Positions 16,810 through 24,025 of a DNA stretch of 35,576 nucleotides are shown here, piece by piece (within the stretch, counting starts at the first letter, position 1; every line of letters starts with the position of its first letter). The stretch comes from DRTC01 sp964521025 (GTDB lineage Bacteria; Cloacimonadota; Cloacimonadia; Cloacimonadales; TCS61): positions 1-35,576 of the forward strand of contig CAZFPK010000032.1 of assembly GCA_964521025.1 (NCBI GenBank). Direction: 5' to 3'. Under the pieces are notes generated by a model, which had not been told where the DNA came from, did not search any database, and saw nothing but the letters and a program-made list of their open reading frames with translations. The position numbers were made by a program, and so were the translations under genes.

Positions 16810-17721
16810 TTACTCCGCAATCTCCACCCCGATATAAGTCAGGGCAAGCATCGTGAAAACAAAAGCCTGAATACTGCCGACAAACATCCCGAAAAAGAGA
16901 TTCAACCCGATCGGTAAAAGAACAAATTTTACGAGCGCCGAAACAACAAGAATGATGATCGCTCCCCCCAGAATATTCCCGAATAACCGGAATGAAATGG
17001 AAACGACCTTTGACATTTCTCCAACAATATCCAACAAAAATAAAGGATTTTTTACAGGATTGATATAATTATTCAGATGTCCGAACAGACCTTTGGCTTT
17101 TATAGCCGTAGAATGAACAACAATAACAGCAATTATTCCTAATCCGAGCGGCACATTCAGATTACGGGTTGGTTCCATAACCCCTGGAATGGGAATCATT
17201 CCAATTATATTACAGATCCAGATAAAGAGGAATAGACTGACGATGTAGGGAGTGTAATGAACCCGTTCTTTACCGAGAGTGTCTCTCACGAAATCTTCGA
17301 AAAGTCCGTAGATTAGTTCGAATATTATTTGTGGTTTAGAGGGCTTTTTATAGAGTCTTTTCCTGATCAGAAGAGCCAATCCGAGAAGCACGAGATCGAC
17401 GATTATGAGCATTCGGATGAGATTAAAAGCGCCGATCGCGCTGTTTTCTCCAAAAATATTTTTGAAAATAATATATAATTTTTCGCTGCCGTAAATTTCA
17501 GGAGTTTCGCCGGTTTGCCTGAAATATTCGTCGATCTGGAATTCTTCCGTTATCTTATCCTGCAGGTCGAAATGGCTGTGCACATTCCTGAACACGAATT
17601 TTCCCTCATCGAAACCGATTTGCAGTTTTTTGGAAAAATTTCCGGAAATCACAACAAGAATGATTTCAATAATGAAAAAGAACAAAAATACTTTTTTTAG
17701 AGAACCTTTCTTTTTTGCCAT
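16810..17721 (-). CDS. atpB: Fo ATP synthase a subunit
   Basis: This 303-residue membrane protein contains the essential arginine R245 in SISFRLFGNILGG, the partner of the c-ring carboxylate. It also has the conserved last helix GSIQAFVFTMLALTYIGVEIAE. A polar stretch of about 75 residues (about 27-100) lies between the first and second membrane segments, a feature also seen in FCB-group a subunits. It forms the stator half-channels next to the rotor. It starts 1 nt after the atpI-like stop. Confidence 0.95.
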   Translation of the reverse strand: MAKKKGSLKKVFLFFFIIEIILVVISGNFSKKLQIGFDEGKFVFRNVHSHFDLQDKITEEFQIDEYFRQTGETPEIYGSEKLYIIFKNIFGENSAIGAFNLIRMLIIVDLVLLGLALLIRKRLYKKPSKPQIIFELIYGLFEDFVRDTLGKERVHYTPYIVSLFLFIWICNIIGMIPIPGVMEPTRNLNVPLGLGIIAVIVVHSTAIKAKGLFGHLNNYINPVKNPLFLLDIVGEMSKVVSISFRLFGNILGGAIIILVVSALVKFVLLPIGLNLFFGMFVGSIQAFVFTMLALTYIGVEIAE

Positions 17722-17722
17722 C

Positions 17723-18109
17723 TCAACCTCTGAAATACTTGTTTTTCCGAATCCTTTCGAATATTTCGTTCAGATAGATCGCAATTTGTGCAGCCAGCAA
17801 TCCCAATCCAAAAAAAATGATATCCGGTTTGACCAGGTAAATGATCAACAGCGAAAAAACGATCAAAAATGCATATCGCAATAATGAACCTTTTACGGAT
17901 TTCAGTTTTGCCCTGGAAGCGTATGAATTTATACTTTGCTTCACATTTTTTGCCAGCCATAAAAAATTGACGATACTGGCGACAGAACCAGCAATCCAGC
18001 CTATAGACTGCTGAAAAAACAACGGCAAACTCAAAAAGGCAAGGATGTTTGTCAAGGAAATTATAACCAGGATTTTTTTGATGTAATCACGGCTTTTAAT
18101 AACTTTCAT
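17723..18109 (-). CDS. atpI: AtpI-like ATP synthase accessory membrane protein
   Basis: This 128-residue protein has four predicted membrane segments, about 11-30, 35-50, 74-92 and 97-113. Its position directly before atpB and the AtpI-like pattern (GWIAGSVASIVNFLWL) support ATP synthase protein I, which aids c-ring assembly or Mg2+ supply. Sequence similarity is loose, so the call rests partly on context. Confidence 0.7.
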   Translation of the reverse strand: MKVIKSRDYIKKILVIISLTNILAFLSLPLFFQQSIGWIAGSVASIVNFLWLAKNVKQSINSYASRAKLKSVKGSLLRYAFLIVFSLLIIYLVKPDIIFFGLGLLAAQIAIYLNEIFERIRKNKYFRG

Positions 18110-18130
18110 ATTATGAAATATTTCAAGCGT

Positions 18131-18370
18131 TTATTTTCTAAAGAAATATTTTTTGACCAACCGGTAAACAGTATAAAAACCGGCAAAAACACCGAGTAAA
18201 GTTCCGATTCCCAATAAAATTCCATTGGTTTGAAGTTTCTTATCCAGGAAAAGAAAAAGAAAGAAAATTATCAGCAGGGAAAAAATAAATGTTGTTCCAA
18301 CCCGGGTAATTAAACTTATATATTTCAGCAGTTCGCTATTGATCAGTTTTTTGTTCTTTTTGAAGAGCAT
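18131..18370 (-). CDS. AtpZ-like small membrane protein
   Basis: This short protein (79 residues from the ATG at 18370) has two hydrophobic segments (about 19-37 and 46-65), the second containing GILLGIGTLLGVFAGFYTVYRLVKKYF. It matches the pattern of AtpZ / putative F0F1-ATPase subunit, usually first in atp operons. It overlaps the end of the bactofilin gene by 35 nt in another frame, tying the atp operon to bactofilin. The start choice is a best guess, as no strong SD is close. Confidence 0.7.
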   Translation of the reverse strand: MLFKKNKKLINSELLKYISLITRVGTTFIFSLLIIFFLFLFLDKKLQTNGILLGIGTLLGVFAGFYTVYRLVKKYFFRK

Positions 18371-18734
18371 TGGATTTAATAAATTTTGCTTCCCGGCTTT
18401 TTTCCTGCATCGAACAATTCCCGTTGAAGATCGCACCCGTATGAATGCGCAGGATCCTGGTGATGATATCTCCGTCCAATTTCGCTGATTTATCTAATTC
18501 CAGAGATTCTTCAGCAATAATGTTACCTTTGACTTTTCCCGAAACCAGGCATTCTTTTGCTTTGATATCAGATTTTGCCAAACCTGACGAACCGATCGTT
18601 ACAAAGCCGTCGGATTCAATTTTCCCTTCGACTTCACCATCGACCCGAACTCCCCCTTTAACGAAAAGCGAGCCTGTAACTTTGCTGTCTTTTCCGATAA
18701 TCGTCGAAAGTTCGACTTCCCTGTTTTTTGCCAT
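18336..18734 (-). CDS. Bactofilin
   Basis: This 132-residue protein has the bactofilin core of short beta-helix turns: TIIGKDSKVTGSLFVKGGVRVDGEVEGKIES, VTIGSSGLAKSDIKAKECLVSGKVKGNI, LDKSAKLDGDIIT. Bactofilins polymerise into a membrane-associated cytoskeleton and often work with M23 peptidases in shaping the wall; an M23 peptidase gene lies just upstream here. The start at 18734 is chosen because AAAGGAGAG stands 5 nt before it; an in-frame ATG at 18755 has no such site. Confidence 0.92.
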   Translation of the reverse strand: MAKNREVELSTIIGKDSKVTGSLFVKGGVRVDGEVEGKIESDGFVTIGSSGLAKSDIKAKECLVSGKVKGNIIAEESLELDKSAKLDGDIITRILRIHTGAIFNGNCSMQEKSREAKFIKSNALQKEQKTDQ

Positions 18735-18749
18735 TATCTCTCCTTTGTT

Positions 18750-18870
18750 ATCCACAAATTACACGATTTTCACAAAAATTTTTCTGTCAGGATGGACTTG
18801 ATTCGCGATGAAGTGTGAATCGTGGACATCACTCCCAAAAAATGTCATCCACGAATTACACGAATAAATT
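18750..18870. repeat. Two CACGAATTACACGA-type words flanking a GGACTTGATTCG dyad
   Basis: TCCACAAATTACACGATTTTCAC (18751-18773) and TCATCCACGAATTACACGAAT (18845-18865) flank 18793-18830, which contains TGGACTTGATTCG and TGAATCGTGGACA. The latter element recurs at 33560-33597. It fills the 196-nt gap between the M23 and bactofilin genes. Confidence 0.55.
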
Positions 18871-18930
18871 TTAACGCTCAATTCCCGGCTCACAATCCTT
18901 TTGATCGAGGCAAGTCATGTTGTTATAACT

Positions 18931-19629
18931 TTATTCGGGAAGACCTTTCAATAAATCTTCCGGATCGATATTCTCACCATTAACCATAATTTCAAAATGG
19001 AGGTGAGGAGCGGAACTGTTTCCACTCGAACCGACAAGACCGATGGTTTGTCCTTTTTCGACGGAAACCTCCGACTCGATCAATGTTTTGGCAAGATGAG
19101 CATAAAAGGTCGAGTAGTCATTGAGATGATCGATGAGAATAACTTTTCCGAAATATTTATCTTCATAAACCGAGAGGACTTCTCCGGCAGCTGCTGCTAT
19201 AACTTCTGTCCCAAGAACAGCGGCAAAATCGAGAGCCGAATGTTTTCCCGAATACTTCTGGCTGATCGCATATTCACCTTTTACCGGGATCAGATCAGGA
19301 GTAAAGCGAATTTTTATTTCATACTGAATTAATTTTTCCTGCAATTCTTCTTTTGAAATTTTCAGGATTTTATCTGTTTTATTTTTTTTCTGTTCATGTA
19401 AAAATTCATCGAGGAATTCATTCATTTTATCCGTTTTGGAAACCCGTTGATATTCATCTTTACGATTATTTTGAATTTTACTTTCGAGTTCTTTCAGATA
19501 AAGATCTATCGATTCCAATTCCTGTTCCATATGACGGTTTTCCAATTTTAATTTCCTGTTTTCTTTATAGATAAAAACTAAAATCAGAACTAAAATCAAG
19601 ATAGGAATAATTACTGAAAACTTTTTCAT
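18931..19629 (-). CDS. M23-family peptidase (LytM/murein endopeptidase type)
   Basis: This 232-residue protein has one N-terminal membrane anchor (about 4-21), a coiled-coil region (about 23-105) and a C-terminal LytM domain. Zinc ligands and catalytic residues are present: H130 and D134 (KHSALD), H178 (YAHL), and H209/H211 (HLHF). Such enzymes cut peptide cross-bridges of peptidoglycan in the periplasm. It is followed by bactofilin, a pairing seen in many bacteria, so a role in cell shape is a fair inference. Confidence 0.92.
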   Translation of the reverse strand: MKKFSVIIPILILVLILVFIYKENRKLKLENRHMEQELESIDLYLKELESKIQNNRKDEYQRVSKTDKMNEFLDEFLHEQKKNKTDKILKISKEELQEKLIQYEIKIRFTPDLIPVKGEYAISQKYSGKHSALDFAAVLGTEVIAAAAGEVLSVYEDKYFGKVILIDHLNDYSTFYAHLAKTLIESEVSVEKGQTIGLVGSSGNSSAPHLHFEIMVNGENIDPEDLLKGLPE

Positions 19630-19635
19630 TTTAAG

Positions 19636-20015
19636 TTACTCTTCGTTTCTATATCCAATCTCTTTTCTTGCTTCGATAACCGCATAATGAGTCCAACTCA
19701 ATTTCTCACTCAGTGAGTGAGATATCTTCGGATCGGGATAAACCTGGGCGAATTTCAGGAAAGATCTCAAGTTATTTCATTATATCCTTTTCCATATTTT
19801 AGTAGTAACTCTTTACTTAATTTACTAATCATTTGTTTGCCATATTCTGCCCTGTTTACAAGCAAGATACTCTTATTGATAATGTTTCCGACATTCCAAT
19901 AGAGAATTACTATTTCCCAATTTATCGTTTGATATGCTCTTCTTTTTGATTCTTCGATCAAGTTTGAAATATCTGCAAACAGGTTGCTGAAGTTATTAAT
20001 TCCAAAATCATCCAT
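19636..20015 (-). pseudogene. Truncated, frameshifted DUF1016 (YhcG-type) nuclease-family remnant
   Basis: The first 82 codons give a DUF1016 N-terminal domain: SNLIEESKRRAYQTINWEIVILYWNVGNIINKSI, RAEYGKQMISKLSKELLLKYGKGYNE. The frame then stops at about 19767, but another frame continues the same domain directly (NLRSFLKFAQVYPDPKIS, then SEKLSWTHYAVIEARKEIG) before ending at 19636. So there is a frameshift near 19785, and the C-terminal PDDEXK nuclease half is missing. It ends 6 nt before the M23 start. The domain call is from memory of the family; the split frame is seen directly. Confidence 0.75.
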
Positions 20016-20130
20016 AATTAATCCAACAAAATAATGTTTAAAATTATCTTTTGTTGATTAAGGTTCGAATTTGTAACTGACTGAATATCTCACATAGAGG
20101 GTGAGATATCCTGGATCGATTTAGAGTTGG

Positions 20131-20748
20131 CTAAATTTTAAAAATCTCTACTATCTTTCTCACCCCGATTTCCTTCCGCGAAGCATCATGAATCTTATAT
20201 TTCTCAAAAATTTGAAGATCATCCAAAACTTTGCTTTTATAAAGAATGATCTTCCCCTCTTTCTTCAATATTTGATACATCTTTTTTTTGTATTTAGGAA
20301 GGATCTTAACCGAACGACAAACAATCAAATCAAAAAATCCATCCCACTTATTATCCAAATCTTCGAGCCGTGAACAAACCGTAAAACACTTTTTCAAGTC
20401 AAGTTTTTTGATGATTGTTTGCAAGGAGTTTATCTTCTTTTGTTTCGAGTCCAATAAATACATTTCCACAGAAGGAAATAGAATTTTCAGAGGAATTCCC
20501 GGCAACCCTCCGCCTGTTCCGAAATCCAGGATTTTCTGAGCGGAAAAATCGATAAAATTTGTTGGTAAAAGAGAATCGAGCAAATGGATAGTCCAATAAT
20601 CTGCGGTCGCTGTTTTCCTGGAAATTAGATTAATTTTAAAATTTTCAATTTCCAGGAATTTTAGATAATTCTCGAATGATCTTAAAATTTCAGGAGCATT
20701 CTCAGGTTGAAACTTTTCGATAAAATTTTTGAAGCTCTCTTTTTTCAT
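20131..20748 (-). CDS. rsmG: 16S rRNA (guanine-N7)-methyltransferase RsmG
   Basis: This 205-residue protein carries the SAM-binding motif KILDFGTGGGLPGIPLKILFP (72-92) and the family segments INLISRKTATADYWTIHLLDSLL, VEMYLLDSKQKKINSL and FDLIVCRSVKILPKY. RsmG methylates N7 of G527 in 16S rRNA (E. coli numbering). Length is normal. It appears as a single gene between the DUF1016 remnant and the toxin-antitoxin-chaperone cassette. Confidence 0.94.
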   Translation of the reverse strand: MKKESFKNFIEKFQPENAPEILRSFENYLKFLEIENFKINLISRKTATADYWTIHLLDSLLPTNFIDFSAQKILDFGTGGGLPGIPLKILFPSVEMYLLDSKQKKINSLQTIIKKLDLKKCFTVCSRLEDLDNKWDGFFDLIVCRSVKILPKYKKKMYQILKKEGKIILYKSKVLDDLQIFEKYKIHDASRKEIGVRKIVEIFKI

Positions 20749-20846
20749 TTTAATAGAGTATCAAACAAAACAACCTAAAATTTAAAAAAAACAGTCCCCG
20801 GTTTAGTTCATATTTTAAAACAATACTTTTCTGAAAATCTCATCCC

Positions 20847-21302
20847 TCATTTATTCTTTTTCAATGAATCCATCATTTTTTTTATATCAACTAAAGGAAC
20901 AATGAAGTTCTTATATTCAGGAGATTTAATACTTGCAGTCAGCATTCCTCTTGTTCCGGAAACAGCAATTCCGAGAAAAGTGCACATTAAACTATCGGGA
21001 ATATTAACTTTCTTTTCTTTTGTAATTCCAAAATTTTGTTTGAAATCTTTTATTCCGAATTGATGAATAGTTTCGATATTTATAAGATCGATTTTATCTT
21101 CTTCAGCATGATAGAAAAAGTCGGCTTTGATAAAAAGCCCGATAATTTCTCTATCTATGTTAAATCCGAATTTTACTTCTAATTTGGTCTGTAAATTTTT
21201 TAAAATATCTAAATCATATCCAAGTTTTCCTAAACTGTTTTCGGTATAACTAACAATTTTATTACTTACCAGCTTAAATGTATAAGTCTTTTCTTTCTTC
21301 AT
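20847..21302 (-). CDS. SecB-like chaperone of a toxin-antitoxin-chaperone cassette
   Basis: This 151-residue protein has no signal peptide. It has an alternating beta-strand pattern (LEVKFGFNIDREIIGLFIKADFFY) and a C-terminal segment GIAVSGTRGMLTASIKSPEYKNFIVPLVD that resembles the SecB-like fold's final helix and strand. It follows the antitoxin by only 9 nt, downstream of a RelE/HigB-type toxin gene. In known cassettes such a chaperone binds the C-terminal tail of the antitoxin and protects it. The fold assignment is tentative and leans on gene order. Confidence 0.55.
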   Translation of the reverse strand: MKKEKTYTFKLVSNKIVSYTENSLGKLGYDLDILKNLQTKLEVKFGFNIDREIIGLFIKADFFYHAEEDKIDLINIETIHQFGIKDFKQNFGITKEKKVNIPDSLMCTFLGIAVSGTRGMLTASIKSPEYKNFIVPLVDIKKMMDSLKKNK

Positions 21303-21311
21303 AATATTCCT

Positions 21312-21761
21312 TTATATTTTATAACTTTTTCGGATCGGTTTATTTCGTACAATCTGGTTATATGTTCCTTCTTTTAACTGTAATTCTTCAACTTCTTGAG
21401 TCTCCTCGATGATATCTTTCTTAAAAGTTTTGCTAAATAAACCGATTAATTCAAATTCTTCACTGTGAATTGGTTCACATTGAATTTTAATATCGATTCC
21501 AACAGCATCGGCAAGTTCCACCATTTTCTTTATGCTGATATTAGGAGTTTCATTGAACATCTTGGAAACGGCTGGTCGAGAGATATTCAGTTTTGCTGCT
21601 AAACCGGCTTTCTTGATATTTTTAGTTTCCATAAAGGTTAGAATATCATTGTAAAAATCATGAATCAATCCCCAGGCTTTTTCTTTTGCGTCCGGTTTTT
21701 TTTCAAAGAAATCTTCAAATTTTCTGATCTCTTTTGATAAATCTCTCGAATTCTTTTTCAT
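21312..21761 (-). CDS. HTH (XRE-type) antitoxin with C-terminal tail
   Basis: This 149-residue protein has a helix-turn-helix at about 48-90 (KAGLAAKLNISRPAVSKMFNETPNISIKKMVELADAVGIDIKI). An N-terminal helical part precedes it, and a tail of about 45 residues (ELIGLFSKTFKKDIIEETQEVEELQ and on) follows. HigA-type antitoxins bind the toxin and repress their own operon. The extended tail is where chaperone-addicted antitoxins are bound by their chaperone. SD AGGAAAAA precedes the ATG at 21761. The gene overlaps the toxin by 47 nt in another frame. Confidence 0.78.
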   Translation of the reverse strand: MKKNSRDLSKEIRKFEDFFEKKPDAKEKAWGLIHDFYNDILTFMETKNIKKAGLAAKLNISRPAVSKMFNETPNISIKKMVELADAVGIDIKIQCEPIHSEEFELIGLFSKTFKKDIIEETQEVEELQLKEGTYNQIVRNKPIRKSYKI

Positions 21762-22137
21762 AATGTTTTTTCCTTTTATTTATTTGTTTATAAATTTTAT
21801 CATCCAACGAATCACGGTCTTTGTAAATATAATCGAAAAATATGATATTATTTCCGCATTTTTGGAAAAAGAAAAACCTGTGCGGCATTGGACGGATCTC
21901 TCCAAAATTATATTTCCGTATATTCCGCTTTAGATAACTTGAACGGAATGAATCATTTCGAGCCATCCTGACGATCAAACTTTTAATATTTTTTTTAGTG
22001 TCTTCACCTAATGAATTAAAATTTTCCATTACTATCGATTTGCTGCCGTCAACAACATAATAAACATCGTTTATGGTTTTCCCATAAACCTTTTCTATGT
22101 TTAACTTTCGAAATATTACGGCATTTCTTAATACCAT
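21715..22137 (-). CDS. RelE/HigB-type toxin
   Basis: This 140-residue basic protein has the C-terminal RelE-superfamily pattern: YNFGEIRPMPHRFFFFQKCGNNIIFFDYIYKDRD, then a lysine-rich helix. Toxins of this family cut mRNA on the ribosome. It is first in the three-gene cassette, an order (toxin, antitoxin, chaperone) found in HigBAC-like systems. Its N-terminal half is less familiar. SD AAGGG lies 8 nt before the ATG. A dyad at 22149-22170 precedes it. Confidence 0.68.
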   Translation of the reverse strand: MVLRNAVIFRKLNIEKVYGKTINDVYYVVDGSKSIVMENFNSLGEDTKKNIKSLIVRMARNDSFRSSYLKRNIRKYNFGEIRPMPHRFFFFQKCGNNIIFFDYIYKDRDSLDDKIYKQINKRKKHYEKEFERFIKRDQKI

Positions 22138-22148
22138 TTACAAAACCC

Positions 22149-22170
22149 TTGTTAAGTTATAGGTTAACAA
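22149..22170 (-). promoter_or_regulatory. Candidate operator of the toxin-antitoxin cassette
   Basis: TTGTTAA and TTAACAA (22149-22155, 22164-22170) form a perfect 7-bp dyad with an 8-nt centre holding the TATAAC-like word on the transcribed strand. It is 11 nt upstream of the toxin ATG. HigA-type antitoxins bind such dyads; binding here is inferred. Confidence 0.45.
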
Positions 22171-22195
22171 TGTCAATAAAAAAAATTATTTTTTT

Positions 22196-24025
22196 CTAAA
22201 ATTTACACACGATCTGCAAATAATACTTCATCTTTTCCGGTGTATTCCAGGCATCGGCAATTTTGAACTGGATCTCCGAATTCCTCAAGATTTGATATTT
22301 TAGAAGCAGGTAAGAATAAACTCCGTCCCCGGAGAAAATAGAATTCTGCATAATGCCGTCCACATTGTTTTCATACATATAAAGCAGAACTTTGAAAGGT
22401 TCGGTATCGGTGCGGTAAACTGCGATTTGAGCGAGAAGTTCTAATTTACCGGTTTTCCATTTCAGTTGTTCATACGCCAGAATACCTTTTGAAAAGATCT
22501 CTTCCTGCGGGAAGTATTCCGTAACCAGTTCACAGCGGGTTTTCAGACGAACAAAAGCCAGTTGCTGCCACCAATCGAAACGGAAGAGAGTTCTTTCGAT
22601 ATTTCTTACTTTGGAAACATCCTCGAGAGTTTTATTCTTATCCTTATCTTTGTGCTGCAAAGTAAACCTGAATCCATTTTTTTGGGAATGGATTTCCAGC
22701 TGCAGGAATTGTTCGGAACCTGTGGTCGGCATTTTCTCCAGGTAACGGGTTTCGGGAAATTTCCAGACATCGAAATAAATATTAAGTTTTGTTTTCCTGA
22801 ACGGCAGCAGTGTTATCCCGTAATACAGACCGATCTCGTTATCGAAATTCGCACTTTGCGAGGAAAAAGGTTTGCCGTGAAATGTCGGGAAATTCTTCTC
22901 ATAATAGCGGAAAAGCAAGAGATGACGAAGTTTATCCTCTCCCCATTTTGCTCCTAAAACTCCGGCGATCTTATCTTCAATAAAAGCGATTTCTCCGAAA
23001 GCCGGAAATTTATTTTTGAGCAGGTAAAAGTTGGTGCTGAAGGCATAAAAATTATTTTTCTTGGCAGGATCGGCAAATTCCTTATCAAATTTCTGATGCA
23101 CAAAATCGAAACCGATATAACTTTTTTGGAAACGGTATTTCAGGTCTGTTCCCCAAATATTTTCCCTGACATTTCCTTTATCTTCCTTTTCGTAATGTAA
23201 GCCGGTCAAATTAAAAGATGTGATCTTGTCGGTATCGTCGAGGTTTGCTTCCAATTTTGTAGAAGAATAAAAAGGTGTTAACTCGAATCTGCCGAATTTG
23301 AATCGGGAAGTTATTCCTTCTAATTCCCAGATCTCATAAGAACTCGTATAAGTTTTGAGTGTTTTATATTTCTTGATCGGAATATTCGTTGCTTCCGCAC
23401 TTTTGGACATTCCCAGTTTAGGAGCAAATAAAATCCCCTGACCGAATGCTAAACGGTATTTTCCGAGAATCGCTTTTTGCAGGAAAGAATCGCTGTGATA
23501 CTCGATAAAATAGGAATAAAAATCGAATAAGTCTTTTTCTCCTTCATCTTTTTGAGAAACAAAACCAAGATTCAAATAGTTGGAATTGACCAGGGTTTTC
23601 TGGTAATATTTTAAAGATGAAGTGAGTTCTTTGTTTTTTTCCTGCAATTCTACTCTGGAGATTTGAGTTATGTTGAACTGCTTTTCCGTGACGAAGGAAA
23701 TGTATGGCTTCAATTCCGAAACCGTGATCTCGTTAATTCCGATTTCGGAGAGTTTGGAAAAATTGTTTATCTTTTCATCTTTACGGGATTGAAGGATCAG
23801 ATCGATATCGTTTTCCGATAACCAGGGCAGTTTCTCTAATTCTAGGCGTGGGACTCGATTGATATTGAACGGTTGTTTCTTGATGCTCTCTAAAATTTCG
23901 CTTAATTCCGTGGAATGGTAGGTATCTTCTTCTCTTGAAAAAAGTTTTTCTTCTCCTTCATCCGCAAAAAGCAGCAGGTTCAAAAAAAGGAAAAGAAATA
24001 AAATGCTTTTACATCTCAAAAGCAT
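22196..24025 (-). CDS. Outer-membrane beta-barrel protein with N-terminal helix-hairpin-helix region
   Basis: This 609-residue protein has a signal peptide (about 1-21, ending FLNLLLFAD). A ComEA-like helix-hairpin-helix region spans about 45-110 (INRVPRLELEKLPWLSENDIDLILQSRK, then FSKLSEIGINEITVSELKPYI). A long array of amphipathic beta strands follows to the C-terminal phenylalanine (YYLQIVCKF), as in outer-membrane barrels. Similar large HhH-plus-barrel proteins occur in Bacteroidota-like genomes; function is unproven and a role in DNA uptake is speculation. ATG 24025 is preferred over TTG 24031. It overlaps the upstream barrel gene by 17 nt. Confidence 0.7.
   Translation of the reverse strand: MLLRCKSILFLFLFLNLLLFADEGEEKLFSREEDTYHSTELSEILESIKKQPFNINRVPRLELEKLPWLSENDIDLILQSRKDEKINNFSKLSEIGINEITVSELKPYISFVTEKQFNITQISRVELQEKNKELTSSLKYYQKTLVNSNYLNLGFVSQKDEGEKDLFDFYSYFIEYHSDSFLQKAILGKYRLAFGQGILFAPKLGMSKSAEATNIPIKKYKTLKTYTSSYEIWELEGITSRFKFGRFELTPFYSSTKLEANLDDTDKITSFNLTGLHYEKEDKGNVRENIWGTDLKYRFQKSYIGFDFVHQKFDKEFADPAKKNNFYAFSTNFYLLKNKFPAFGEIAFIEDKIAGVLGAKWGEDKLRHLLLFRYYEKNFPTFHGKPFSSQSANFDNEIGLYYGITLLPFRKTKLNIYFDVWKFPETRYLEKMPTTGSEQFLQLEIHSQKNGFRFTLQHKDKDKNKTLEDVSKVRNIERTLFRFDWWQQLAFVRLKTRCELVTEYFPQEEIFSKGILAYEQLKWKTGKLELLAQIAVYRTDTEPFKVLLYMYENNVDGIMQNSIFSGDGVYSYLLLKYQILRNSEIQFKIADAWNTPEKMKYYLQIVCKF

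Noticed and set aside
22176..22195. A-run/T-run hairpin just after the HhH-barrel stop
   Set aside because: The stem is only A-T pairs and no G-C base is present, so it is too weak to call a terminator.
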